Both the position numbers and the translations under genes were made by a program. A DNA stretch of 64,000 nucleotides from Cyanophora paradoxa. Lineage: Eukaryota; Glaucocystophyceae; Cyanophorales; Cyanophoraceae. Positions 36,520-47,496 of the stretch are shown here, one piece after another; position 1 is the first letter of the stretch; each line of letters begins with the position of its first letter. The stretch lies in NCBI GenBank assembly GCA_004431415.1, contig QPMI01000125.1:1-64000 (forward strand), given 5' to 3'. The notes below the pieces were generated by a model. That model had not been told where the DNA came from. It saw nothing but the letters and a program-made list of their open reading frames with translations, and did not search any database.

Positions 36520-36963
36520 GAATACAAAATAATCCTCATTATTATAATCGTTATTGCCAACTTATTGGGGAAGGGAAATTGACGGCGAAGTGAAGTGGGG
36601 CAGATCTAGAGGAACAGACTCGGAAAATCGCGCATGCGATATTACCGGGAACATTAACAGTCTTTGGAGCCAGTGATGATGATTATTTCAGCGAGCGTTG
36701 GACTCAATAATCTCCTTCGAATTCGCTGCTCCCGGACTCCAGTCCCCCGAACCCGCTAGCGGTATTTGCCGCACCTTCGCCCCGCAGCGCAGGAGCTGAC
36801 GAGGAGGTTCTCTTGTGATCGCGAACAGCTCTTGCAGACAAAAGAAGGGAAGCAGAGAGAGGGCTGGGGATAGAGGCGAGTGCAGGCAGATGGAGGGGCG
36901 AGCGGATGAGGCTCAGCTCAAAGCTTAAAGGGCGGAGGCGGGGCGGGGCGGGACGGGGCGGGG

Positions 36964-37416
36964 CTAGTTGAGGGTGCCGCGGCAGCGGGCGGCGCCGCAG
37001 AGGCACGGGATCTTCTCATCCTCGATCGGGAACTTGTAGTCGTACCTGCGGCGCGGTCGGTCGGACCAGAGAGGGCGGGAGGAGGAGGGTGGGGGGGTGA
37101 GGGGGGGTGGGGGGGGGGGGGGGGGGACGGACGTGATCTCCTCGCCGACGGCGATGTCGCGCTTGGCGTAGATCACGATCTTCTTCGCGCCGTCCACCGT
37201 GATGATCTTCGCCACGCAGTTCGGCTGCGTGCCCGGCGCCGCAGCCGGCGCTCGTCAGGACGAGGATAGAGGGGGCGGTGGAGAAGGCGGGGCCGGGGGC
37301 ACGTCGCAGCAGTGGTTGATGAAGCGGGCGGTGTTGCCCTTCTTCGTGGCGTCCACGATGCTGTCCTCGTCGATGCGGAAGAGGTACGAGCTCCCGATGC
37401 CCACCTGCGCCCCGGT

Positions 37417-37447
<31 letters not shown>

Positions 37448-40400
37448 AGGGGGGGAGGGCGGCGCGCCTTCTCGTAGGCCTTCTCGCGCTCGTCGGCGAC
37501 CTTCTGGCGGATGACCTCCCCCACGTACTGCGCGAGGAGCGTCAGCGGGGAGCGCAACGCCTACAAGAGGGACGAGTCCATCTTATAAATAAATAATGAT
37601 GTATAGACTTGTCCATCCATCGTATGATGCGATTATTGTTATTTTGAGAGGGACAGAGGGCGCGCCTCGATGACCATGTCGTCGCGGGAGATCGCCTCCA
37701 GCGCGAAGAGCCCTGCGGGGGAGTTGGAGCAGGCGGGGCGCGGGGCGCGGGGTCGGTCGGTCCGACGGGGGACGGACCCCACTCGTGGATGGTCGAGCGC
37801 TCGAACTTGAGGCGCTTCTTCCGCGACTTGAGCTGTCGTTGGCGGTCGAGCGGAGCCCGGTCAGAGGGGCGGGGCGGGGCGGGGCGGGGCGGGGCGGGGT
37901 CGTCAGAAGTCTAGAGAAGAGGTTGGAAGTCTAGTCCAGTCTAGAGATCTCTCCGGGGCGGGCGGGGCGGACCGCGCTGAACTTGGCGGACTCGGTGTCG
38001 GCCGCCTCGGCAAAGCCGCCCGCCTGCCAGCGGCGCTCAGCGGGGGCCGTCCAGCGGGGCGGGGGGCGGGGCGGGGGCGGAGCGCGGGCGGGCGGGCGCG
38101 CCTGGCGGCGGTTCTGGACGCGCTGCGTGCGGGCCGACGCGGTGACGGAGCGGTCGATGTGGAGGGGCACCGAGGCGCTCCCGCTCGAGACGGCGGCCTT
38201 GGGCCCGACCCGCCGGCCCCGCCGAGGCCGCCGCCGGCCACCGCCGAGGCGAGGCGCGCGGCGTCGCGCAGGCGCGAGACGGTCCGGTAGCGCGCCTCCT
38301 TCTTCAGGCTCTGCCCCCGCCCGCCCGCCCGCCCCGGTCAGACGGAGGAAGCGGCGGCGGAGGCGCAGGTGGAGGCGGTGCGCACCCTGAAGGCCGTGTA
38401 GTCCTCGCAGCGGGCGCAGCCCGAAGGGTTGACCGGCAGCTCGGGCTCCGCTGACTCTGCCGCGGCGGCGGCGGCGGCGGCGGCAGCGGCCGCCGCCGCG
38501 AACTTCTGGCGGGAAAGGACCTCGGGGTCGACCAGGTTGCTGCCCAGGCGCCGGTCAGCCAGCGAAAGGGAGAAAGAAAGGGGGGGCGAGGAGGAGGGCG
38601 GGGCGGACAAGGAGGGCGCGGCGGGGGGCTCGTAGACGTCGGCCGCCTCGCGGAGTTCGCGGAGGACTTCGGCGCGCGAGAGGGGCGCCGGCGGGGGCAG
38701 CCCCGGGGCGGAGCCCTCGGCGAGCTCGATGGTCGCCTTGATCCGCTGGCCGGCGGCGGCGGCCGCCTTGCGGGGCCGCACGGCGAGGTCCGCCACGGCG
38801 CCGCCTGCGTTGAAGGCCGGGATGCGCGAGTTGAGCTTCTGCAGCTCCCGGTCCGCCTTCGCCGACCGGCTCTTCGCCGCCGGCAGCGACGGCGGCGGCG
38901 GCTCCGAGAGGGCGAGCGGCGGCGCCCGGGGCAGCGGGGGCGCCGGCGGGAGGGCGGGGGCGGGGCAGCGGGGGCGCCGGGGCAGGGGGCGGGCGGCTCG
39001 GGGGCCCGCGCCTTCTTGGCCGGCCGGCGGACCTCGACGGGGCCCACGCGGCGGGCGGGGGCCCCCGGGGCGGGCGCGGGGGCCTCCCTGGCCTTCCCGG
39101 CCGGCTGCTGCTTGCCCTCGTCGCCCCAGAGGGAGGAGAGGACGATGTCGGCGTCGGCGTCGCCGGCCTCCTCCTCGCCCTCGGCGGGGGCGCTGCGCGC
39201 GGGGCTGTAGCTCCGCTCCCCGCTGCTGATGCTCGACGACGAGCTCGAGCGCGCCGCGCGGCCCCGCTTCCGGCCCCGCCCGCCCCGCACCGCCTCCTCT
39301 TCCGACGACTCCTCCGACTCGCTGCTGCTTCTGCTGCTGCTCGCGGCGGCGGCGGAGGCGGCGCCCTCCGGCCCCGAGGCCTCGTCCTCCGAGCGCGCCG
39401 CCTGCCGCCGGACGCGCCGCCCCTCCGCCGCCTCCGCCTGCGCTTCCTCCTTCACGGCCGGCGCGGCCGGCGGCGAGGCCGAGGGGGCGGGGGCCGACGC
39501 CGGGCGGCGGCGGCGGGGGCGCGGCTCGAAGCCGGCCTTGACGGGGATGCGGCGCATGGCGGGCGGGGCGGGCCGCGCCGGCGCCGGCGCAGCCGCGCCC
39601 TCCTCCGCCATAGCCTCCCGGAAGCCCTCGGCAGCTGCACGCCCGCGATCGCCAACTCCGGCGCCTTCTGCTCCCCGGCGGGGCCTCCCGCCCGCGGCGG
39701 CCGCGGCGGATGCGGCGGCGGCGGCGGGGGCCTTTGCGGCGCGCTCGGCGGCCTGCGCCGCCTGCTGCTGCTCGCGACGATGGCGGCGAGGCCGGCGGCG
39801 GCGGCCGAGCCGGCGGCGGCCGCGACCGCCGCCGCGGCGGCCTCGCCGCCGGCCTCGGCGACGCGGGAGGACTGGGCGGCGAGCCAGCGCCGCAGCGTCT
39901 CGAAGATCGTCTGCTGCACCACCGTTCGCTGCACGTCCCTCACCACCTGCGCGGCGCGGTTTAAGTTTGAAATTCGAGAATGCCCTGCGCGGGCGAAAGA
40001 AAGACACAGGGCGGGGCGGGGCGCGCCTGCTCGCGGATCTTGTCGCGGAGGGCGGCGGCGGCCTTGCGCAGCTCCGGCTCGAGCTTGCCCTCCATCTCCC
40101 TGGCCTCCCGCAGCGCCCGCTCCTGCGCCGTCTCCCGCGGCCGCTGCTCCTCTCGTCTCGGCTCTCGCCTCCGGTCTCCGTCCGGCCCCGGCCCGCGCCC
40201 GGCGGCGGCGCGCCCGCGGCGGGGCGGATGCGGCGGGCCCCAGCGGCTGAGCTGCGGCCGCGGGCCCCGCCGCTGGCTCCTGGACCGCGAGCGCGAGCGG
40301 GACCGGGATCGGGACCGGGATCGGGATCGGGAGGACCGACCGCTGCGGCTGCGGCTGCTGCTCCTGCTCCGCCCGCGCTGCGGCTGCGGCTGCGGCTGCG

Positions 40401-43400
40401 GCTGCGGGAACGACTCCTGCTGCGCGAGCTCCGCGACCGGCTGCGGGAGCGGCTTCGCGAGCGGCTGCGGCCGCGGCCGCGGCGTGGGCGCCTGCGGGGG
40501 ATGGGGCGCGTGGGGCGGGGGCGGAGCGCGTCCGGGGCGGAGGGCCGGCGGAGGGACAGAGGGGGCGGCGCGGGCCCCTGCCGGGCCTGCGCGTCGATGT
40601 GGGCCTGGAAGGAGGGCGGGTACCTGGGCGCCGGTCAGCGGCGCGGGGGGCATGGCAAAAACGCGCGACCGGCACGCACTGGATGGCGGGCGGGAGGGCG
40701 GCGGGGGCGGGCCGGGGCGGGGGGCGGGGGCCGGGCCGGGGCCGGCGCGGAGAAGCGCTCGCTGAGCTTGAGGCGGCGGATTCCGTACTGGGCGCCCTGG
40801 AGCATGGCGATGGCGCGGTCCCTGTTCTGGCGCGTCCCGAACGAGACGACGAAGCCGGCGCCCTCCTGGCGCGCCGCCGTCGGCCCGAACGTCTTGAAGA
40901 AGGCCACGACCTGAGGGCGGCGGCTCGGGCCTGGGGTCGGGCGGGCGGGCGGGAGGCGCGGGGGCGCGGGCGCACGTCGTAGGGCGGGGTGCTGGCCGGC
41001 ATGCCGTGGACGTCAAGCTCGAACTGGGTGTAAGGGTTCGCGGCGGGGGGCGGCGGGGCGGCGGGGCGGGCGTGGGGGTGGCCGGGGCGGGGGCCGGGCG
41101 AGGGAGATGCCGGGGGCGGGGGGAGGACGGCGGGGTCGACGAGGGGGCGAGGGCGAGGACGAGGTCGCGGGCGGGGATGCGGGCGGGAGGTCCTGGGCGG
41201 TCAGGGCCGCCCGCGGGCGCCCGGGCCGAAGCCGGCGGCGGCGAGGAGCGCCGGCATGCCCGGGATGGGGAGGATGTCGGAGAAGCGGATGTCGGCGTGC
41301 GGCGCCGACGTGAACGTCGCGTACATGATCTGCACCAGCCCGAGCTCCGCGCCGGTCGCCGCCCGCGTCGGCGGGGCGGCGGCGGGCGCGGCGGGGGCGA
41401 GGCCGGCATGGCCGGGGGCGGGGAGAGGGAGGCGGCGGAGGAGAGGGGCGAGATGCGCGCGGCGAGGAGCGCCGCCTCGTCCTCCCGTCGGGGGAGCCGC
41501 GGGGCGGGGCCGGGGCGGGGGCGGCGGGGCGGCGGGGCGGGCTCGGGGAGGGGCGGGACTGGAGGGAGCGAGGGCGGCGGAGAAGGCGGCGGGGGCGTCC
41601 AGCGCGAGGAAGCCGGCGTCCGTCGAGGACTCGTCCACGTCGTACGGGCCCAGCACCCGCGGGGGCGCCTCCGCCTCCGAGTCCAGCTGCGCGGCGGCGT
41701 GGGCCGGGCGGGGCGGGGCGGGGCGGGCGTGGACGGACGGCGTCGCGGAGCTCGCGGATGTTGGCGCCGGCGAGGAGGCGCCGCCCCTCGAGGGCCGCCC
41801 CGTCGTCCTCCGCCCACGCGTCGTTTCCCCTGACGGTCGGCGTCGGCGGCGGCGGCGGCGGCGGCGCGGGGCGGGCGCGGGCGCGGTCGTCGGGGCGCGC
41901 ACGGGGCTGCCTCCTCTTCCTCGGCCGGGGCGTGCGGCGCGGGGGCGGCGGCGTGCGCGGCCGGCTCGTTCCAGCCCTCGCTCGTTTGCGCTGCGCCGGC
42001 CGTCCCGCCCCGGATCAGGCTGGGCCCCGAGCGCAGCGGAGCGGGGCGGACCGTCGGCGATGCAGCGGACGGCGACCAGGACGGCGGAGAGGTCGCGCCC
42101 GCGGGGCCGCGTCGTCGCGTCGTACGCCATCTCATGCAGCCGCCCTGCTCCGGCTGCTCAGCGGGGCGGGGCGGGGTGGGGGCGGGCGGGCGGGGGAGGC
42201 GGGGGGCACCCTCGGAGTCGGGCACGACGTCGATGCGCTGCCCGAAGATGCTCTGTCCGTGCATGCACCGCACCGCCTTCCCCAGGCTCTCCTCCGTCTT
42301 GTACCGGATCTGAGGCGCCGCGCCGCCCGCCTCAGAGCGCGCGCGCGATCCGGGGCGGGCGTGCGGCGGGCGGGCGGCACCCGCGCGAGGCCGACGTGGG
42401 GGGCGCCGTACAGCTGAACCAGCTCGATCTGGGGGTCGGTATGAGGGGCCGGGCGCGGGGCGCGGGGAGCGGGAGGCGGCGCGGGGCGCGCACGGCGCCG
42501 TAGCGGCCGAACTCGTCGACCGCGAAGGCCTCGTCGACCTGGGGCGCCAGGTTCGTAACGAAGGCCGTCCGCCGCCGCTCCGCCGCCGTCCCCGCCGACG
42601 GGTACTTGCGCGCCTCCTGCCCCGCCCCGCGTCAGCCAGCCAGCCGCGGACGCCGCCGGGGCCGCCGGGGCCGCCGGGGCCGGGGAGGAGGAGGACGACG
42701 ACGCCGCCGCACCTTGGCGGCGGCGGAGTTCTCGTCGTACTCGAAGGCTGGGACCTCCAGGGGCGGGATCCTCTGCGGCGAGGCGGCCCGCCGCACCGCC
42801 GCCGGCAGCCGCGCCTCCGGCCGCGGGTCGGAGACGGCCGGCTCCTCCTCCTGTTCGGGGGCGCCGTGAGCGAGCGAGGGGGCGGGGGCGGGGGGCGGGC
42901 AGGGGCGGGCGGACGCCGGGGCAGCGGCCGTCGACGCGGTAGACACGGCTGATGCCCAGCGTGTTGAGCAGCGGGTCCACCTCCGAGCGGTGCCCCGTGC
43001 TCAGGCTGCCGCCAGCGTCGGCAAGGCCAGCGGTCGGGCGGGGCGGGGCGGGCAGAACAGACCTGGGGTCGTGGAGCAGCTTCCAGTCGCCGCCGCGCTG
43101 GACGCAGGCGTAGCGCAGGCCGTCGTCGAAGGTGACGACGCGGTGGTTGGGCCGCTTGGGCCGGTCCTGCTCCCGCGGGTCCCACTCCGGCCCCGCCGCG
43201 CTGTTCGGCGAGTCCGGGGACGGCGACCGAGGCGGCTGGCCCGTCGGCGAGGGCGAGGGGCCGCCCCCGGGCCGCGGGGAGCGCGGAGGGGTCGGCCGGG
43301 GAGGCGAGGCCGACGGGGGGGCGTCGGGCGAGCGCTGGGGCGGCCCCCCTGGGCTGGCTGCCGGCGCCAGCTGCGGCTGCCCCGCGTGGGCCGCGGGCTC

Positions 43401-45684
43401 GCCCTTTTCCTCACTCTTCGTCGGCGCGGGGGGGAACGCGTGCGGCCCTTCAGCGTGGGCCCCCCCGCGCCCATGAAAATCCGGCGGCCACCCGAGGGGC
43501 GGCGCTCCAAGCCCCGGGCCCGCCGGCCCGGGGCCGCCGCCCCATGCCGCGGCAGGGAAGCCGTACGGAGCGGGCGGGCCCATCTGTTGCCAGCCGAACG
43601 GGCCGGGCGGGCCCATGCCCGGAGGGCCCATGCCCGGAGGGCCCATGCCCATACCAGGAGGGCCCATGCCGGGCGGGCTCATGCCGGGAGGGCTCATGCC
43701 CGGAGGGCCCATGCCGGGCGGGCCCATGCCGGGCGGGCCCATGCCTGGAGGGCCCATTCCGGGCGGGCCCATGCCGGGCGGGCCCATACCATGAGGGGCC
43801 ATGCCGGGAGAGCCCATGCCCGGGGGTCCCATGCCCATGCCGGGCGGGCCCATGCCGGGAGGACCCATGCCGGGAGGGCCCAGAGGCTGGCTGGGGAAGG
43901 GGCCGGAGACGGGGATGGGCCCGGGGCCCGGCGCGTGGTCGGGAGCGGGGGCCGGAGCCGGAGCGGGCGGCGCGGCGGCGTTGCGGACGGCGATGGCTGC
44001 GGCCGCCCGGGCGAACTGAGCCGCCGTCGACTCGTCCCCGTCGATCTGCCGGCCCGGCGGCGTCGGCGGCGGCGTCGGCGGGGCGCCACGGGGCGGGGGC
44101 GGGCGGGCGGGCGGGGGGCGGGGACAGTACCTGCATGTCGTCGTCGGCCGGCAGCTCGCCCGACGACAGCTCTGCGGCGGCGGCGGCTCGGGCGCGGGCG
44201 CGGGCGCCAGCTCGGGGCGGGGCGGGGCGGGGGCCGGACCGGCGAAGAACTGGGCGGCGAGGGACTTGGCCCCTTGCCCTTGCCCTTGCGCCTGCGCGGC
44301 CTCGCCGCCCTTGGCCCACGCGGGAAGGGGCCCCGAGGCCACGGCGAAGGGCGGCTGGCCCCCGGGCCTCGCGGCGCCGGCCGGCCTCGGCTTCACCAGC
44401 TGGCCCTTCGTGTCGATCTTGAACGCGATCTTTCTCTCCTCCCTCTGCTGCGCCGGCTCCTCTCTCGCTGGCTCGGGCGCCGCCGCGGCGGCCGCCAGCT
44501 CGGGCCCCGCCGCCGGCGGCGGCGGCTGAGGCTCCTGCACGCCCGACTCCGGAGCCTTAGGAGCGGCGTCCTCGTCGACCCGCCTCCGCTGCGGCTCCCG
44601 CTGCTTCTCCGCAGCCGCCGCAGCCTTGCGCGAGCCCGCCCCATTCTCCCCGTCGCCCTCCGGGGCCCGCCGCTTGCCCTTGCCCCCCGGGGGCGGCGCC
44701 CGCCCGCGGCCTGCAGGGCCGCCGCGCCTGCGCGAAAGGTGAGAAAAAGGAAGGAGAAAGGAAGGGCGGCGAAAGCGGGGCGGACCTCGCGGACGGAGCG
44801 GCGGCGCGGGGCGACCCTTCCTCGGAGGAAATGGAAGAAACGGGCGAGTACGTCCCCAGCGCCTTGGCTCCCTTGCGGTCACGGTCGCGGGAGGGGCTGC
44901 GCGAGCGCCCTCGGCTCCGGGAGCGCGAGCGGGATCGGGAGGAGCGCCGCCGGGGCGGGGAGCGAGAGTTCGGGCGGCGACCGGCGGGACGGGGCGGGGA
45001 GCGGCGCCCGGGCGGCCGGGGCCGGCCGCGCCCCGCGCCGGGCGGAGAGCGGGCGCGCGGCTCGGGAGGGGTTCGAGAGCGGACTCGGGGCGGTGGCGGG
45101 GAACGAGGACGCGGCGGTGGCGGGCTTCGGCCGCGCGGAGGCGGCCCGGGCGGCGGCGGCGAGATCCCGCGCTCCGGAGAAGCTATTGGAGAAGGCATAT
45201 CCCGCCAATACGGCGGCGGCGGCGGGCGATCGTAGAAGCCCGGCCGCGCGTACGGGTCAGGCGGTGGCGGGGGCCTGTCATAGAAGCCGCGCGGCGGCAG
45301 CGGCGGGCCAGGAGGCATCGGAGGCGGAGTGAGCCTGTGGTATGGCTCGTAGCCGCGGCCGGGCGGACTGCGGTTGAGCGGAGATGCAGGTCGATGAAGG
45401 AAGGGCCGACCGCCGGGAGGAGGCCGGAAGCGCTCGTCGTTCCGGTCATCCCGCCACGCCGGTTCCGCGTCTCGCTTCGCCGGCGGCGGTGCGGGCACTT
45501 CGTCAGGCAACTCGCCCTCCTCCGCCTCGCCTTCTTCCCGTTCCGGCTCCGCGGGCTTCACGGCGGTTGTAGCTTGAGGAGGAGGGTTGATGGGTGCCGT
45601 TGCAGGCGCTGTTCTTGTAGGCGCGAGAGGCGGGGCGGCCTTCGCCTGGCCCTCGTCGGCCTCGCCCTCCTCAAAGTCCACCAT
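36964..45684 (-). CDS. SET1/SETD1-type histone H3K4 methyltransferase with RRM, n-SET, SET and post-SET
   Basis: Catalytic subunit of a COMPASS-like complex (nuclear; H3K4 methylation inferred from family). It starts [15 protein letters not shown] at 45684. A Pro/Arg-rich region and a run of GMGPP pentapeptides (about 43595-43885) follow. Next come [19 protein letters not shown] and [10 protein letters not shown] (about 43140-42930), the SET1 block with [11 protein letters not shown] (about 42740), and an RRM ([44 protein letters not shown]; 42580-42210). A second RRM-like stretch is at 40910-40770. The C-terminal part has [91 protein letters not shown], and [20 protein letters not shown] then CRGTLN with a stop at 36964-36966. 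Introns 37528-37665 and 37405-37467 need GC donors. Many central exon borders are not resolved. Confidence 0.88.
37109..37126 (-). repeat. Intronic poly(C) tract, 18 nt (G on plus strand)
   Basis: In the intron between VGEEIT and [11 protein letters not shown] of the SET1-like gene. Confidence 0.9.
37405..37467 (-). other. 63-bp GC-AG intron with 29-nt poly(C) tract
   Basis: Joins AYEK to VGIGSSYLF in the SET domain. There is no GT anywhere in the intron, and the donor is GCGCGC. The homopolymer is G on the plus strand at 37419-37447. Confidence 0.85.
43594..43890 (-). repeat. 15-bp coding repeat (GMGPP pentapeptide)
   Basis: About twenty units of GGGCCCATGCCGGGC and variants within the SET1-like gene, encoding Gly-Met-Gly-Pro-Pro with Ser/Ala variants. 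This is probably a disordered linker. Confidence 0.9.
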
Positions 45685-46145
45685 CGTTCGCGCTGAGAGG
45701 ACGTTCCACGATAGATGTATCGCGCTTTGGACAACGTCGCTTGCGCCGATCGTACGCGCTGGCGCCGCTCGAAGATGAGCGAGGCGCGGTTGGGTCCAAC
45801 TGGCGCAGAACCGCTGGACGGCCTCCTACGCAACGTTCCGGCGCGTTCGAGGCGCGTTCCGGGCTTTGGCGCGCGGACCCGGGTACAGTGCGATATCGAA
45901 CACCCCGCCCTCGTGTGAAAGCAGACGTCCGGGCGTTCGTCGTTTCTCAGTGCCCGCTCCCTGATCCCAGAGAGCGGTGACAGCGGAAGCGGCGCCTTGC
46001 GCACCCGATCTCCAGGTGTTGAAGGCGATTGCCTCTGAGGCTCAGCGACCGCGCGCAACATCTGATATCGAAAGCACGGTGCGATATGAACCCATGCGGC
46101 GCCGCGCCCGCGAAGTCTTACGCGCGCGCGCGGTCTTTTGCAGCG
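45685..46145. promoter_or_regulatory. Divergent promoter region of the SET1-like and SBDS genes
   Basis: About 460 bp between two oppositely directed start codons. No clear TATA box. CGCGCGCGC stretches lie just upstream of the SBDS ATG. Confidence 0.4.
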
Positions 46146-47496
46146 ATGAGCATCAACCAGCCAGTTGGCCAGAAGCGCCTTACGAACGTCGCCGTTGTGA
46201 GGCTGAAAAAGGGCGGTAAGCGCTTCGAGATTGCCTGCTACAAGAACAAGGTCGTCTCCTGGCGGCAGGGCGTGTGCGCGGCGCCTCGCGCGGCTCTGCT
46301 CAGTGGGAAGATGCCCTCGCCGACTGGTGCCGCAGTGAAAAGGACATCGACGAGGTCCTGCAGACCCACACGGTCTTCATCAACGTGAGCAAGGGCCAGT
46401 TTGCGACCAAGGAGGACATCGTGAAAGTGTTTGGCACTGAAGATCAGTCGAAGATCTGCCTAGAGGCGCGCTCTCCGACCGTCGCCGCGCCGGCGCCGGC
46501 CCTCCGCGCCGCCGCAGCTGAGGCCCCGCTCAGATTCTGGCCAAGGGGGAGCTGCAAGTGTCGGACAAGGAGCGGGCCGTGGAGCTGGACAGCCGCTTCC
46601 ACGAGATCGCGACGATAGTCGCAGAGAAGTGCATAGACCGCACGACGCAGGCGAGCGAGCGAGCGGGCGCCGGGGGCGGGGGCCCTGGGCCGGCCGCCTG
46701 AGCTGACGCCGGCGGGCGATCGCGAGCAGAAGCCGATGCCGGTAACGCTGATCGAGAAGGCGATGCGAGACATGCACTACTCGATCAACCCCAACAAGAA
46801 CGCGAAGCAGCAGGCGCCGCCGCCGCGCCGCCGCCGCGCCGCGCCGCCGGCGCCGCCGCGAACCCTGACCCGACCCGCGGCAGGCCCTGGATCTCATCAA
46901 GCTGATCCAGCAGAGGCTGCCCGACCTCCAGCGCGCCGAAATGCAGATCAAAGTTCGCCCCGCCCCGTCGTCGCCGCCCCAGCCTCCGCCCCCGCCCCGC
47001 CCCTCGGCCCCTGAGCGCGTACCCCCGCAGGTGATGATCCCCGAGGCACTGGCAAAGAAGGTGCCGCCGAAGCCGAAGCGCTCCGAGCCTCCCCCCCCCC
47101 CCCCCCCCCCCCCCCCTTTCCGAAACCGAGGGCGCCCGGCGCAGGTGAAGGCAGAGCTGCAGCCGCACGTGACGACGAGCCTGGGCGACAAGGTCGACGG
47201 GGGCAAGCTCCACTGGGTGCGTGCCTGCGGTCCCTGCGGCCTTCGGGGATCGGAGCACCCCCCGCTCACTCACCGCGCCTCGGGATCGCAGGTCTTCCAG
47301 ATCGACCCGGGCAGCTTCCGGCAGGTGCGGGCCTCGCGGCGGGGCGGGGCGGGGCGCCGGGCGCCACGCGGCGTGGCCGACGATGCCGGCGGCCGCGAGC
47401 GTGCAGGTGGACGAGGCGGTGCGGGGGGCGGCGGGGGCCTCCCTCGAGATCCTCAACCTCGCCGCCCGCCAGGAGGGCGACGACGCGTTCGAGTAG
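46146..47496 (+). CDS. SBDS: Ribosome maturation protein SBDS, nine exons, 250 aa
   Basis: Releases the anti-association factor eIF6 from pre-60S subunits together with the EFL1 GTPase (family knowledge); acts in nucleus and cytoplasm. Exons: 46146-46273, 46336-46465, 46534-46650, 46730-46813, 46884-46952, 47031-47060, 47145-47216, 47292-47324, 47407-47496, totalling 251 codons with stop, the usual family length. The spliced product shows [47 protein letters not shown], the ELQVSDKE block, [40 protein letters not shown] and SLEILNL in the right order. All nine exons join in phase. The ATG lies in the RLTNVAV exon with the expected short N-terminus. Introns 2, 3 and 4 need GC donors; introns 3 and 4 contain no GT at all. 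Confidence 0.96.
47091..47116 (+). repeat. Intronic poly(C) tract, 26 nt
   Basis: Inside SBDS intron 6 (47061-47144), about 28 nt upstream of its acceptor. Confidence 0.9.

Larger units (their letters stand above)
32700..36963. other. Repeat-rich non-coding DNA between copy B and the SET1-like gene
   Basis: No supported gene. Includes palindromes such as GAATTCGAATTCGAA (34022-34036), further members of the small repeat families and one direct repeat pair (listed separately). Confidence 0.55.

Noticed and set aside
38304-45332. Very long open frames on both strands (up to more than 1000 codons) across the SET1-like locus
   Set aside because: Extreme GC content removes stop codons. The Arg/Pro/Gly-rich products are shadows; only segments with SET1-family motifs were kept.
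46272-46303. 32-bp mini-intron in SBDS
   Set aside because: A 62-bp intron (46274-46335) gives the ungapped family sequence WRQGVEKD and the standard 250-aa length.
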